DNA of 64,000 nucleotides from Levilactobacillus acidifarinae DSM 19394 = JCM 15949 (GTDB lineage: Bacteria; Bacillota; Bacilli; Lactobacillales; Lactobacillaceae): assembly GCF_001434835.1 (NCBI RefSeq), contig NZ_AZDV01000023.1, positions 4,982 through 68,981 on the forward strand. The letters run 5' to 3'. A program made the translations under genes and the position numbers. Each line of letters opens with the position of its first letter. Position 1 is the first letter of the stretch. The notes below the pieces were generated by a model. That model had not been told where the DNA came from. It ran no database searches and saw nothing but the letters and a program-made list of their open reading frames with translations. Below are positions 43,890 through 52,836 of the stretch, one piece after another.

Positions 43890-43922
43890 AGATAGCCCAG
43901 GGGCCTGGCCACTGGGCTATCT
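43890..43922. terminator. Hairpin after nupC
   Basis: Perfect AGATAGCCCAG / CTGGGCTATCT stem. The T-run is only on the minus side, so on the plus strand it may be a partial terminator or an RNA-stability hairpin. Confidence 0.6.
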
Positions 43923-43955
43923 GTGTCAGGTGACCTCGCGGTTAGGGTTATACGG

Positions 43956-44038
43956 GGTCTCGGCTGATGCGCGTCATCGGCCGTACGGGTGCCGACCTCC
44001 CTAGCAGGGGAGTGAAACCCAGCCGGGTGCGTGAGACC
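43956..44038 (+). promoter_or_regulatory. Candidate structured leader (three-way junction) of the NCS2 permease gene
   Basis: A closing stem GGTCTC/GAGACC (43956-43961 / 44033-44038) encloses an 8-bp hairpin GGCTGATG/CATCGGCC (43962-43982) and a second arm GGGT/ACCC topped by CTCCC/GGGAG-type pairing. It lies 65 nt before the ATG, with no terminator after it. It does not match the purine, PRPP, xanthine or guanidine riboswitches as I know them. Confidence 0.4.
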
Positions 44039-44103
44039 ATTCGGTTGCAAAGCCCGTGAAGTCTGTACGTCGGAATGTGGCGTATTGAAAGATAGGGAAA
44101 TCT

Positions 44104-45438
44104 ATGGATAAGCAACAAGCGCAAGCTAAGCAAGCGGAATCGGCCATCGAACGGGCCAACAACATGACGCTGCGCGAAGCTTTGCGAGATAAGGAGGTCG
44201 TTCGCAACGAAATCATTGCGGGCGTGACGGGCTTCTTTGCCATCTCCTACATTATTATTGTGAACCCGCTGATTCTAAAGGACGCGGGGATTCCCACTGA
44301 CCTGAGCGTCTTTGCGACGATCTTCTCGTCCGTGATTGGGTGTCTGATTATGGCCTTCTGGTCCAACGCCCCAATCATCTTGACGCCAGGAATGGGAGTC
44401 AACGCCTTCTTCACCTACACGATTGTGGTCAACATGGGCCTCAGTTGGCAGGAAGCCTTGGGAATCGCGGCTGTCGCCAGTTTTGCGTACATGCTGATTG
44501 CCTTCACCAAGGTGTCGACCATTCTCTCGGAGGCGATTCCCGAATCGCTGAAGAGTGGGATTACCGCAGGAATTGGGCTCTTTCTGGTCGAAATTGGCCT
44601 GGAAAAAGCGGGCCTGATTGTCGCCGGTAAGTCGTCACTGATCGTGTTGGGTGACTTGACCAAGCCTACGCCGTTACTCGCGTTGTTCGGGTTGGTCTTG
44701 AGTTTAATTCTGTTCTTACGGAAGATTAAAGGGAACTTCTTCATTGCCATCATTGCCACGAGTCTGCTGGCGTTCTTCTTGGGCGTCAAAGACAGTGATA
44801 CGCCCAACGTGGACCTCGCACGGTTGGGGCAATACCACAAGATCGTGTTCCAAAACGACTTCTCCCATTTGATTAGCACGCCGTTTATCTTGGCCGCCTT
44901 TTCGATGACCATGATTCTGGTGTTCGAATCCATGGGACTCTTGCAAGGGTTACTCCCGAACAAAAAGAAGTTTAAGAAGACCTTCGAAGGCAGTTCCGTC
45001 ACCACCTTCCTCTCCGGCTTTATGGGGACCAGCCCAACTGTGGCGGCCGCCGAAAGTGCTTCGGGGATCGAAAGTGGGGGCCGGACCGGGATCATGGCGT
45101 TAGTCGCCGCGGTGCTGTTTGCCCTATCACTGATCTTTGTGCCGCTATTGGCCTACGTGCCATCCGCCGCAATTGCGCCCGTGATTATCATTACGGGGGC
45201 GCTCATGATGGCCGCGATTGGCAACATTCAGATGGCGGACTTCTCTGAATGGTTCCCCGCGTTTTTAATCATCGTGTTGATTCCATTCACCAATAGTATT
45301 TCGACCGGATTGGCCTTTGGATTTGTGGCTTACCCGATTATGAAACTCGCCATCGGCAAGGGTAAAACCCTGACCTGGCCAGTTTACCTGCTGGGAGTAC
45401 TGTTCCTACTGGACTTGGTCTTTAGTGCCATGCTCTAG
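44104..45438 (+). CDS. NCS2-family purine permease (AzgA/PbuG-like)
   Basis: 444 aa, about 12-14 hydrophobic segments. The motif NPLILKDAGIP, TPGMGVNAFFTY and FMGTSPTVAAAESASGIESGGRTG are typical of the hypoxanthine/guanine/adenine permease subgroup. A Gln/Ala-rich N-terminal tail is cytosolic. It imports nucleobases by proton symport. Neighbours support purine salvage: nupC upstream, nucleoside hydrolase downstream. Confidence 0.9.
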   Translation: MDKQQAQAKQAESAIERANNMTLREALRDKEVVRNEIIAGVTGFFAISYIIIVNPLILKDAGIPTDLSVFATIFSSVIGCLIMAFWSNAPIILTPGMGVNAFFTYTIVVNMGLSWQEALGIAAVASFAYMLIAFTKVSTILSEAIPESLKSGITAGIGLFLVEIGLEKAGLIVAGKSSLIVLGDLTKPTPLLALFGLVLSLILFLRKIKGNFFIAIIATSLLAFFLGVKDSDTPNVDLARLGQYHKIVFQNDFSHLISTPFILAAFSMTMILVFESMGLLQGLLPNKKKFKKTFEGSSVTTFLSGFMGTSPTVAAAESASGIESGGRTGIMALVAAVLFALSLIFVPLLAYVPSAAIAPVIIITGALMMAAIGNIQMADFSEWFPAFLIIVLIPFTNSISTGLAFGFVAYPIMKLAIGKGKTLTWPVYLLGVLFLLDLVFSAML

Positions 45439-45513
45439 TAGGGCGTGCTTTCCCGGTAAAACGTAAGCGGTTACGAGCTGTTAAATTTGAGTACTTTTTA
45501 GGAGGAAATAAAA

Positions 45514-46428
45514 ATGACGATTAAGATTTTAATGGATACCGACCCCGGAATTGACGATGCTGCTGCCTTAACCATGGCGATTAACGACCCCAAGATTGAC
45601 TTGAAGTTGGTCACCACGGTGGCGGGTAACGTGACGGTCGACAAGACCACCAAGAACGCTTTGAAGATTATGCGGTTCTTTAACCAAGATATTCCAGTTG
45701 CGGCTGGTGCCGAACAACCTTTGTTCAAGGACTTCGAAGATGCTGCGCGGATTCACGGGGAATCCGGGATGCCTGGTTACGACTTCCCAGAAGACCTGCC
45801 GAAGCCATTGAACAAGACGGCCGTGGAAGCCTTACACGACGCCATCATGGCTAGCAACGACCCGATTACCTTAGTGCCAACCGGATCGTACACCAACATC
45901 GCTTTACTCTTCTCCGAATATCCAGAAGTGAAGAGCCACATCGACCGGATTGTGGCCATGGGTGGTGCCTTAGGTAAGGGGAACATGACCAGTGCGGCCG
46001 AATTCAACGTCTTCACCGACCCAGATGCCGCCGCCATCGTCTACAAGTCTGGTATTCCGATCGTCATGGTGGGCTTGGACATCACCATGAAGGCCTTATT
46101 GACCAACGAAAACATCGAAAAGCTCCAACACTTGAATGAAGCCGGGCAAATGTTGCACGACATCATCATCAACGATGGGGACCACAACGACAAGGGGAGT
46201 GCGATGCACGATGTCAACACCATCTTCTACCTCTTGCACCCAGAAGCCATCAAGACCGAAGACATGTGGGTTGACGTGGTGACCCAAGGCCCAGCCATTG
46301 GGGAAACTGTCGGCGACATCCGTGGGGCTTACCACAACGGCAAGACCAACGCTAAGGTGTCCGTGGACATCGACGACCAAGCCTTCAACGACTGGTTCAT
46401 GGAAGAAGTTAAGAACATTAAGATGTAA
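45514..46428 (+). CDS. Inosine/uridine-type nucleoside hydrolase
   Basis: 304 aa. The Ca2+-binding signature MDTDPGIDDAAAL at the N-terminus, GNVTVDKTTKNAL, VPTGSYTNIALL and AEFNVFTDPDAAAIV mark the IunH family. It splits ribonucleosides into base and ribose, so imported nucleosides can feed both base salvage and pentose catabolism. RBS AGGAGG. Strong terminator downstream. Confidence 0.93.
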   Translation: MTIKILMDTDPGIDDAAALTMAINDPKIDLKLVTTVAGNVTVDKTTKNALKIMRFFNQDIPVAAGAEQPLFKDFEDAARIHGESGMPGYDFPEDLPKPLNKTAVEALHDAIMASNDPITLVPTGSYTNIALLFSEYPEVKSHIDRIVAMGGALGKGNMTSAAEFNVFTDPDAAAIVYKSGIPIVMVGLDITMKALLTNENIEKLQHLNEAGQMLHDIIINDGDHNDKGSAMHDVNTIFYLLHPEAIKTEDMWVDVVTQGPAIGETVGDIRGAYHNGKTNAKVSVDIDDQAFNDWFMEEVKNIKM

Positions 46429-46462
46429 GCTTTAACGCGATTAGTTAAAACTGACGTTAGGT

Positions 46463-46501
46463 AGGGCCACAATCTCATTAGCTGAGGTTGTGGCCCTTTT
46501 T
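46463..46501 (+). terminator. Terminator after the nucleoside hydrolase
   Basis: AGGGCCACAA.CTC / GAG.TTGTGGCCCTTTTT hairpin. Confidence 0.9.
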
Positions 46502-46563
46502 AACGTAGCTGAGGATCTGCCGTTTGAGGTGAACGTACTTTCACCGGGTAGGAAAGCTTAATC

Positions 46564-46594
46564 TTGACATTCTACCTATTGGTAGGTAGAATGT
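46564..46594 (+). promoter_or_regulatory. Nitroreductase promoter fully covered by a TetR-type operator
   Basis: TTGACA (46564-46569), 17 bp, TAGAAT (46587-46592). A perfect inverted repeat (12-bp arms ACATTCTACCTA / TAGGTAGAATGT, 4-bp centre, 46567-46594) overlaps both boxes. A bound repressor would exclude polymerase. Confidence 0.85.
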
Positions 46595-46632
46595 ATTTGC
46601 ATCGAAAATTAGTAAAGAAGAAGGCTAATATC

Positions 46633-47271
46633 ATGGATTTTTCTGAAGTACTCAAGCATCGGGTTTCTATCCGAGACTATCAACCGACCCAGGTGACTAG
46701 AACCCTTTTGACCAGTGTCGTCGCTGACGCGCAACAGGCGCCATCGTGGGCGAACTCGCAGCCGTGGAAGGTTTATATTGCGACGGGCGAGACCATGAAA
46801 AAGATCCAAAAATCCCATCTTGAAAAGACGCGCGCGGGGATTAAGGGCAATGCGGATCTACCCGTTAAGGACATTCACGACTGGGGAAATTTGCCTTGGT
46901 CTAATATGAGTGAGTGGCTGGATAAAGTGGGTTCCGATCCAACCATGACCGATTTTACGGCGGCGAATGGGCGTTTGTGGAATGCGCCGGCGATGGCCTA
47001 CATTACGATTCCTAAGACTGCGCCGGTCTGGTCCATCTATGATGCGGGGTCCTTCGCCCAAACGCTGATGCTGTCGGCAGCCAGCCACGGCCTGGATACG
47101 ATGGTCGCTTATGAGAACGTGAAGTATGCCGACGAGATTCGTGAATTTGCCGGCGTTCCCGCTGATGAACTCATCGTTGAAGGAATTGCGATGGGCTACC
47201 GCTCCGATGACAAAATCAATGATTTCAAGAATGCGCGGTTGGCGACGGCCAAGATGTTGACCATTTTGTAA
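46633..47271 (+). CDS. Nitroreductase-family flavoprotein
   Basis: 212 aa. VLKHRVSIRDYQPTQV, DAQQAPSWANSQPWKVYIATG and the C-terminal LIVEGIAMGYRSDDKIN fit FMN-dependent NADPH nitroreductases. Reduces quinones or nitro compounds. The ATG (MDFSEVL) is used; upstream in-frame starts lie too close to the promoter. Followed by a TetR gene 47 bp later, suggesting an inducible detoxification operon. Confidence 0.88.
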   Translation: MDFSEVLKHRVSIRDYQPTQVTRTLLTSVVADAQQAPSWANSQPWKVYIATGETMKKIQKSHLEKTRAGIKGNADLPVKDIHDWGNLPWSNMSEWLDKVGSDPTMTDFTAANGRLWNAPAMAYITIPKTAPVWSIYDAGSFAQTLMLSAASHGLDTMVAYENVKYADEIREFAGVPADELIVEGIAMGYRSDDKINDFKNARLATAKMLTIL

Positions 47272-47317
47272 TCTGCTATACTAGGCGTCAAGACTGATCA
47301 TGAATGGCAGGATGATA

Positions 47318-47854
47318 ATGAACACGAAAGATAAAATTCTAGACTTCGGGATGACGTTAATTCAAGCCAAGGGCGTTAATGGCTTCAGCTTTGCCGACAT
47401 CGCAGCGGGAGTGGCTATCCAAAAGGCCAGTATCTATTATTATTTCTCTGGTAAGCAGGCGTTGGTAAAGGCCGTACTCGACCGGTATTCGGACAACTTT
47501 TTTACAGCGTTGGCGGCTGATCACAGTCAAGACCTTAGCGGTAGACTGACCCATTACGTCTCTTTGTATAGGGCGAACCTGATCGAAGGAAAAATCTGTC
47601 TTTGTTCAGACCTTGCCATGGATGTGAATAATCTGGATGCTAACATCAACGCCGAAGTTGGCGCCTTCTTTCAGCGAAACTTAGACTGGTTAGAGCAACA
47701 ATTAGGTGACTTTCACAGTCAGGTGACTGCGGCTGAGTTCTTTGCGTGTGTGCAGGGGGGACAGTTGGTGTCACGGAATCAACAGGATGTTGCGTACTTC
47801 GATACCGTGATGGCGAGTTGTCTTCAAAGAGCGCTTGGTGTGAAGCAGCCTTAG
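47318..47854 (+). CDS. TetR/AcrR-family repressor
   Basis: 178 aa. The N-terminal HTH is FSFADIAAGVAIQKASIYYYFSGKQALVKAVL. The ligand domain resembles YxaF/LmrA-like regulators (GKICLCSDLAMDVNNLDANI). It probably binds the palindrome at 46567-46594 and so represses the nitroreductase and itself. ATG 47318 follows AGGATGATA. Confidence 0.88.
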   Translation: MNTKDKILDFGMTLIQAKGVNGFSFADIAAGVAIQKASIYYYFSGKQALVKAVLDRYSDNFFTALAADHSQDLSGRLTHYVSLYRANLIEGKICLCSDLAMDVNNLDANINAEVGAFFQRNLDWLEQQLGDFHSQVTAAEFFACVQGGQLVSRNQQDVAYFDTVMASCLQRALGVKQP

Positions 47855-47973
47855 CGGATGCAAGTTTAAGCGAAACAAATTAAAAACAGTAACCTTTACA
47901 CAAACGAAAACCTAACGATACGAAAACGCGATAAAAGCTTGCTATGATAAAGGTGAATCAGGAGAGAAAGAAG

Positions 47974-48075
47974 ATGGTTTGCATGTCTGTGATGGATACC
48001 GAAACCTTAATCTTACTAATTTTGACCTGGTTACCGATGTTATGGCTTTCCAAGCCAGCCCATCATCGTCGATAG
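47974..48075 (+). CDS. Possible 33-aa hydrophobic peptide
   Basis: ATG with AGGAGA 9 nt upstream and an extended -10 (TGCTATGAT) nearby. The peptide has one hydrophobic segment (LILLILTWLPMLWL) and a basic tail (KPAHHRR), the shape of small membrane peptides or type I toxins. A GTGGTCGT/ACGACCAC hairpin with T-run (48242-48275) ends the unit. No homolog known to me. Confidence 0.4.
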   Translation: MVCMSVMDTETLILLILTWLPMLWLSKPAHHRR

Positions 48076-48241
48076 TCTTTCCGTTGAATCGTGTTAATGC
48101 CGCCATGAGAGCGGAATTAGCGCGATTTTTTGGTTTCCGCGTTGCGAACGGGTTTGCGAAAACTTTACACGATGTTGACACAGAACATACCGATAATTTA
48201 CATCAAGCCGGTATGCTAAGAGGAGACTTCAGTTACTAGGG

Positions 48242-48277
48242 GTGGTCGTTAATCGGAGTTTGACGACCACAATTTTC
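48242..48277 (+). terminator. Terminator-like hairpin after the small peptide
   Basis: GTGGTCGT / ACGACCAC stem followed by AATTTT. Confidence 0.6.
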
Positions 48278-48299
48278 AGTGCGATAGGGGCAACGTGGG

Positions 48300-49151
48300 A
48301 TGAACAAATATACAGTGATTCACGTGTCCGATGTGCAACTCACACCACCACTACCGACGGCGGGGACCGCGGCGGTCGCGAATCTGCAACTGATTTTTGA
48401 TGATGTCGCGAGTCGGGCGACACAACCGGACCTCATCGTAATTGGTGGCGACCTGATTCAGCGGGGCAGTGAGGCGGATTATCGGTGGTTACGGACATAC
48501 TTGACGCAGCAAAGCGAGCGACTGGGTGCGCCGATTCAGGTCATCTTGGGCGACCAAGATAATCGGGACGCCTTTAATGCGGGGTACTTAGGCCAAGCCG
48601 CCCGCCCGTATTATGCGTATAAACAGAACCGCCAAAACATGGATTTTTATTTCTTGGATTCTAAATGGGAAACCCGGCGCTCGGCCGGATGGCTGGCTCG
48701 AGATCAGCTCGACTGGTTAAATAAAAGTTTGCACCTTGCTCCCCGGCGACGAGCCTTTATTTTTCTGCACCACCCGTTGGACGCGCCGGCCCTACGGAAC
48801 ATGCGCTACACGCTCCTGCAGAATAACCGAGAATTGTTGGCCATCCTCCACGGGCATAACGTTGGGGGGATCTTTGCGGGGCATTTACACTTTGCAGCCA
48901 ACTATTTGGTGGATAACGCGTTGCCGGTCACCGTGGCGGGGGCGGCGTCGACCTACATCGACTGTCGTAATCCACACCAACATGCGGTGCATCGGGCTGT
49001 AAGCTACAATGTCATCACCATTGAACGGGGAATTGCCAGTGTGACGGTGCGGCCGTTACGCTTTGATTCTCAGGTTCAGGCGGTGATTCCGGTGGGGAAT
49101 ACTGGGTTTACTAAACATCGACCACGACTATTGCGGCCCCGACGAGCATAA
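48300..49151 (+). CDS. Metallophosphoesterase-family protein with altered metal motifs
   Basis: 283 aa calcineurin-like fold of the CpdA/Icc type: IGGDLIQRG, FLHHPLDAP and GIFAGHLH are clear. The first motif reads SDVQL, so the DxH His is Gln13, and GNHD reads GDQD (Asn85 to Asp, His86 to Gln). Two or three metal or catalytic residues are thus missing, and activity may be lost or changed. RBS is weak. Confidence 0.75.
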   Translation: MNKYTVIHVSDVQLTPPLPTAGTAAVANLQLIFDDVASRATQPDLIVIGGDLIQRGSEADYRWLRTYLTQQSERLGAPIQVILGDQDNRDAFNAGYLGQAARPYYAYKQNRQNMDFYFLDSKWETRRSAGWLARDQLDWLNKSLHLAPRRRAFIFLHHPLDAPALRNMRYTLLQNNRELLAILHGHNVGGIFAGHLHFAANYLVDNALPVTVAGAASTYIDCRNPHQHAVHRAVSYNVITIERGIASVTVRPLRFDSQVQAVIPVGNTGFTKHRPRLLRPRRA

Positions 49152-49166
49152 CCGGGGAAATAATCG

Positions 49167-49219
49167 AAAAATCAGGAAAACGCCGGGAGTAACTCCCCAA
49201 GCGTTTCCCTGATTTTTTT
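49167..49219 (+). terminator. Terminator after the metallophosphoesterase gene
   Basis: AAATCAGG.AAACGC / GCGTTTCCCTGATTTTTTT hairpin. Confidence 0.8.
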
Positions 49220-49326
49220 ATGGGGGTAGCCGTTTCATGTGGCCCCGGTTTTCGGTATAATAGGAAACGATGTGGTGGGGGACGCGGTTGCGTTTCCCTC
49301 ATAAGTAAGGTAAAGTATAAGCAAAC

Positions 49327-49344
49327 GTGAAACAATTGTTTCAC
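49327..49344. promoter_or_regulatory. 18-bp palindrome made of inverted parS half-sites
   Basis: GTGAAACAATTGTTTCAC upstream of rsmG. It contains both 8-bp parS halves (GTGAAACA and TGTTTCAC) in everted order. It may bind a ParB/Noc-type protein or an unrelated dimer. Confidence 0.5.
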
Positions 49345-49367
49345 AGAAGTGGACTGGGAGATTAAAC

Positions 49368-50096
49368 ATGAATCCAGAAGAATTTCGGGCCGCACTGGCC
49401 GCTAAGGGGATCGACCTGACCCCCGAACAAGAGCAGCAGTTTGCGACGTACTATCAATTTTTAGTGGCGACCAACGAACACGTAAATTTGACGACAATCA
49501 CGGCCGCTCCAGAAGTTTACTTGAAGCACTTCTATGACTCGCTGACCCCGGCCTTTTATCTGTCGGCGCTGCGGGACCAACCCTTGACGTTATGCGACGT
49601 CGGGGCCGGGGCGGGGTTTCCGTCCTTACCGTTGAAAATCGTTTTCCCGCAGTTACGGGTGACCATCGTGGATTCGTTGAATAAGCGGATCAACTTTTTA
49701 AACGAATTGGCGGCGAAGTTGAACCTCAGCGGCGTGGCATTCCACCACGCCAGGGCCGAGGAATTCGGTGGCAAGCGCTCAGATTATCGGGAAGCCTTCG
49801 ATTTGGTAACGGCGCGGGCCGTGGCCCGGATGTCCGTGCTAAGTGAACTCTGCTTACCGTTGACTAAGGTGGGCGGCCAGTTTGTCGCCCTAAAGGCGGC
49901 GAAGACGGCCGACGAATTGGCGGTTAGTCATCAGGCTATTACCACGTTAGGCGGCCAATTGACCGCCGATCACGAGTTTCAATTGCCGGAATCTCAAGAT
50001 CCCCGGCACATCGTGGTGATCGACAAGGTGAAGCACACGCCGAAGCGGTACCCTCGGAAGGCGGGGACGCCCAACCGAGAACCGTTGGAAGATTAA
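49368..50096 (+). CDS. rsmG: 16S rRNA 7-methylguanosine (G527) methyltransferase
   Basis: 242 aa (GidB). SAM motif [28 protein letters not shown] and [12 protein letters not shown]. Methylates G527 of 16S rRNA; loss gives low-level streptomycin resistance in other species. First gene of the rsmG-noc-soj-spo0J block. Confidence 0.96.
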   Translation: MNPEEFRAALAAKGIDLTPEQEQQFATYYQFLVATNEHVNLTTITAAPEVYLKHFYDSLTPAFYLSALRDQPLTLCDVGAGAGFPSLPLKIVFPQLRVTIVDSLNKRINFLNELAAKLNLSGVAFHHARAEEFGGKRSDYREAFDLVTARAVARMSVLSELCLPLTKVGGQFVALKAAKTADELAVSHQAITTLGGQLTADHEFQLPESQDPRHIVVIDKVKHTPKRYPRKAGTPNREPLED

Positions 50097-50116
50097 TGGA
50101 GTGGAGGTAAGATAAT

Positions 50117-50953
50117 TTGCCATTTTCATTATTTGGAAATAACCGGGATAAGGCCGCCCGCCCGAGCCATCCCGTCAAACAAAACGTGGTGATGATTCCG
50201 ATCGACCAGATTGTGGCGAATCGGTTTCAACCCCGTCAGCGCTTTGACCCAACGGCCATCGGTGAGCTAGCCCAGACCATTCAAGATCACGGGTTACTTC
50301 AACCTATCGTCTTACGGCAGTACGAGCCGAACCACTACGAGATTATCGCCGGTGAACGGCGTTTTCGGGCGGTGTCTAAGCTCAAGTGGACTGAGGTCCC
50401 GGCCATCATCGAAGATCTCGACGATGACGAGACCGCCTCGATGGCGTTGATTGAAAACTTGCAACGGGAGGAACTCACCGCCATCGAAGAGGCAACGGCC
50501 TACCAACAATTGATGACGTTGAACCAGTTGACGCAAGTGCAATTGGCCCAGGGCATTGGGAAGAGTCAGGGGTTTGTTGCCAATAAATTACGGCTATTAA
50601 AACTCAGTGAGCCCGTTCGTCAGGCCATCTTGAATCGGCAGATCACCGAGCGTCACGGTCGGGCGTTGTTGGCCGTGGCTCCCGAACAACAGGTGACCGT
50701 GTTACATCAAATCATCGATCGGCAATTGACGGTCAAGGAAACCGAGGCGTTGATCGCCGATTTGGCGCCGCAAAAGACCAAGCGTCGTCGGAAGGTCACC
50801 AAGCAAGGCGTCAACGGGGACACTCGAGTGGCGGTCAACACCATTCGCCAATCGGTGAAGATGGTGACCGACGCGGGGTTACCGCTGACCACCAAAGAAG
50901 AAGAAACGGCGGACCGTTACCGCATTATCATTGATATTCCAAAAGAAAGCTAG
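50117..50953 (+). CDS. noc: Nucleoid occlusion protein (ParB family)
   Basis: 278 aa from a TTG start behind GGAGG. ParB/Noc layout: QIVANRFQPRQRFD, the CTP-binding GERRFRA box, the ENLQREELTAIEEA motif and a central HTH (TQVQLAQGIGKSQGFVANKLRLL). Noc coats DNA near its binding sites and blocks septum formation over the nucleoid. Placed directly before soj/spo0J as in other Firmicutes. Confidence 0.9.
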   Translation: MPFSLFGNNRDKAARPSHPVKQNVVMIPIDQIVANRFQPRQRFDPTAIGELAQTIQDHGLLQPIVLRQYEPNHYEIIAGERRFRAVSKLKWTEVPAIIEDLDDDETASMALIENLQREELTAIEEATAYQQLMTLNQLTQVQLAQGIGKSQGFVANKLRLLKLSEPVRQAILNRQITERHGRALLAVAPEQQVTVLHQIIDRQLTVKETEALIADLAPQKTKRRRKVTKQGVNGDTRVAVNTIRQSVKMVTDAGLPLTTKEEETADRYRIIIDIPKES

Positions 50954-50967
50954 AGGTGGGACGAAGT

Positions 50968-51735
50968 ATGGGCTATATCATCGCGTTAGCCAACCAAAAG
51001 GGGGGCGTCGGCAAGACGACCACCGGGGTGAACTTAGGTGCCGCTTTGGCCACGGACGGAAAGAAAGTCCTGTTGGTCGATACGGATGCCCAGGGGAACG
51101 CTACCAGCGGGGTTGGTATTCAGAAGGCGTCGATTCAACGAGAAATTTATAACGTACTGGTCGATGAGATTCCAATTCGTGACGCCATTTTGCCGACGCA
51201 ACATGCGGGATTAGACGTCGTTCCGGCGACCATCCAGCTTTCGGGGGCCGAAATTGAGTTGACCCCCATGATGGCCAGAGAAACCCGCCTCAAGGCCGCC
51301 CTCGACGAAGTCCGTGACGATTACGATTATATTTTAATCGATTGTCCGCCGTCGTTAGGGTTGTTGACCATCAACGCGTTTACCGCAGCGGATTCTATTT
51401 TGATTCCGGTGCAAAGCGAGTATTACGCGTTGGAAGGGCTGACCCAGTTACTGAACACGGTCAAGTTGGTCCAAAAGCACTTCAACCGTAACTTGAAGAT
51501 CGAAGGGGTGCTCTTGACCTTGTACGATGCCCGGACCAATCTGGGAAAACAGGTTAATGCCGAAGTGAAAAAGTATTTCCAAAACAAGGTCTACGACACG
51601 ATTATTCCCCGGAACGTGCAACTGGCCGAGGCTCCGAGTCACGGGATGCCGATTATTGATTACGCCCCGAAGTCTAAGGGGGCAGAGGTGTACACTGAAC
51701 TCGCAAAGGAAGTGCTAGCTGCCCATGGCAAGTAA
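50968..51735 (+). CDS. soj: Chromosome-partitioning ATPase ParA/Soj
   Basis: 255 aa. Deviant Walker A KGGVGKTTTGVNL, DTDAQGNATSG and IDCPPSLGLL. ATP-dependent dimers bind the nucleoid and are released by Spo0J; Soj also modulates DnaA. ATG 50968 follows AGAGGTGGG. Overlaps spo0J by 11 bp. Confidence 0.96.
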   Translation: MGYIIALANQKGGVGKTTTGVNLGAALATDGKKVLLVDTDAQGNATSGVGIQKASIQREIYNVLVDEIPIRDAILPTQHAGLDVVPATIQLSGAEIELTPMMARETRLKAALDEVRDDYDYILIDCPPSLGLLTINAFTAADSILIPVQSEYYALEGLTQLLNTVKLVQKHFNRNLKIEGVLLTLYDARTNLGKQVNAEVKKYFQNKVYDTIIPRNVQLAEAPSHGMPIIDYAPKSKGAEVYTELAKEVLAAHGK

Positions 51736-52609
51736 GAAAGAGAAAAGTTTAGGGCGCGGGATTGACGCGCTGTTCGCTGAAAACGGCGTCGACACCGGCG
51801 AAGAGACCGTGGTAGATCTGACCTTAGCGGATATCGTGCCCAACCCGTACCAACCCCGGCAAAAATTCGATCACAAGGGCTTGGCGGATCTCGCCGCCTC
51901 CATCGAAAAAACCGGGGTGTTCCAACCCATCATCGTCCGCCAACCGGATAAGCGGGCCAACCGCTACGAAATTCTCGCTGGCGAACGCCGTTTTCGGGCG
52001 TCTAAGATGGCGGGCAAAGTCACGATTCCCGGCATTATCCGCGACGTGACCGAAGAACAGATGATGGAAATCGCGGTGCTGGAAAACCTCCAACGTGAAG
52101 ACCTGACCCCCCTGGAAGAGGCCGAAGCCTACGATACCTTGATGACCAAGCTCACCTTGACGCAGGCGCAAGTTTCCGAACGGTTGGGCAAGAGTCGGCC
52201 CTACATCGCCAACTACTTACGGTTATTGGGGTTGCCCAAGGCCGTTAAGGATATGTTGCAACATAACCAATTATCGATGGGGCAAGCCCGGACGCTACTA
52301 TCCTTAAAGGATAAGAGTAAGTTGGTGGCGCTGGCTAAGCGGGCCGTTTCCGAGGGAATGACCGTGCGGGCCTTAGAGGCCGAAGTCAGCAAGCTCAACG
52401 GCGCGGCGAAGAAGGCGGCTAAGAAACCCGCCAAGAAGAAGTCACCGTTCTTGCGTTCCACGGAGAACCAACTCCAGGAACACTTCGGCACGCAGGTGTC
52501 GATCAACGAAAATAACCAACAGGATCACACGGGACACATCGAAATCGAATACCTGTCTAACGATGATCTGAACCGCATTTTGACGTTGCTGAACATTCAA
52601 TCGAACTAA
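51725..52609 (+). CDS. spo0J: Chromosome-partitioning protein ParB/Spo0J
   Basis: 294 aa. LGRGIDALFAE opening, PNPYQPRQKFD, GERRFRASKMA, ENLQREDLTPLEEA and HTH LTQAQVSERLGKSRPYIANYLRLL. A Lys/Ala-rich linker (about 218-240) precedes the dimerisation domain. Binds parS, slides as a CTP-dependent clamp and loads SMC. No canonical parS seen in this window. Confidence 0.96.
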   Translation: MASKKEKSLGRGIDALFAENGVDTGEETVVDLTLADIVPNPYQPRQKFDHKGLADLAASIEKTGVFQPIIVRQPDKRANRYEILAGERRFRASKMAGKVTIPGIIRDVTEEQMMEIAVLENLQREDLTPLEEAEAYDTLMTKLTLTQAQVSERLGKSRPYIANYLRLLGLPKAVKDMLQHNQLSMGQARTLLSLKDKSKLVALAKRAVSEGMTVRALEAEVSKLNGAAKKAAKKPAKKKSPFLRSTENQLQEHFGTQVSINENNQQDHTGHIEIEYLSNDDLNRILTLLNIQSN

Positions 52610-52621
52610 CGGAGGGATACG

Positions 52622-52831
52622 ATGTACGACTTAGGCGATGTGGTTGAAATGAAGAAGCCTCATCCGTGCGGTGCCAACCGCTGGGAAATTACCCGGATGG
52701 GTGCGGATATCAAGATTAAGTGTACTAACTGCGGCCACGTGGTGATGCTGTCACGGCGTGAGTTTGAAAAGAAACTAAAGAAGGTATTGGTTCGTAAGGC
52801 CGATGCCGAAAATTCAGAAAAGAGTGAATAA
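52622..52831 (+). CDS. DUF951 family protein
   Basis: 69 aa. MYDLGDVVEMKKPHPCGANRW, DIKIKCTNCGHVVMLSR: a small zinc-finger-like protein (three Cys and a His) always found between spo0J and ychF in Bacilli. Function unknown. Confidence 0.88.
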   Translation: MYDLGDVVEMKKPHPCGANRWEITRMGADIKIKCTNCGHVVMLSRREFEKKLKKVLVRKADAENSEKSE

Positions 52832-52836
52832 GAGTT

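Noticed and set aside
47979-48239. 86-codon frame overlapping the 33-aa peptide
   Set aside because: Starts at a TTG with poor spacing; the frame with the better RBS and a typical membrane segment is the shorter one.
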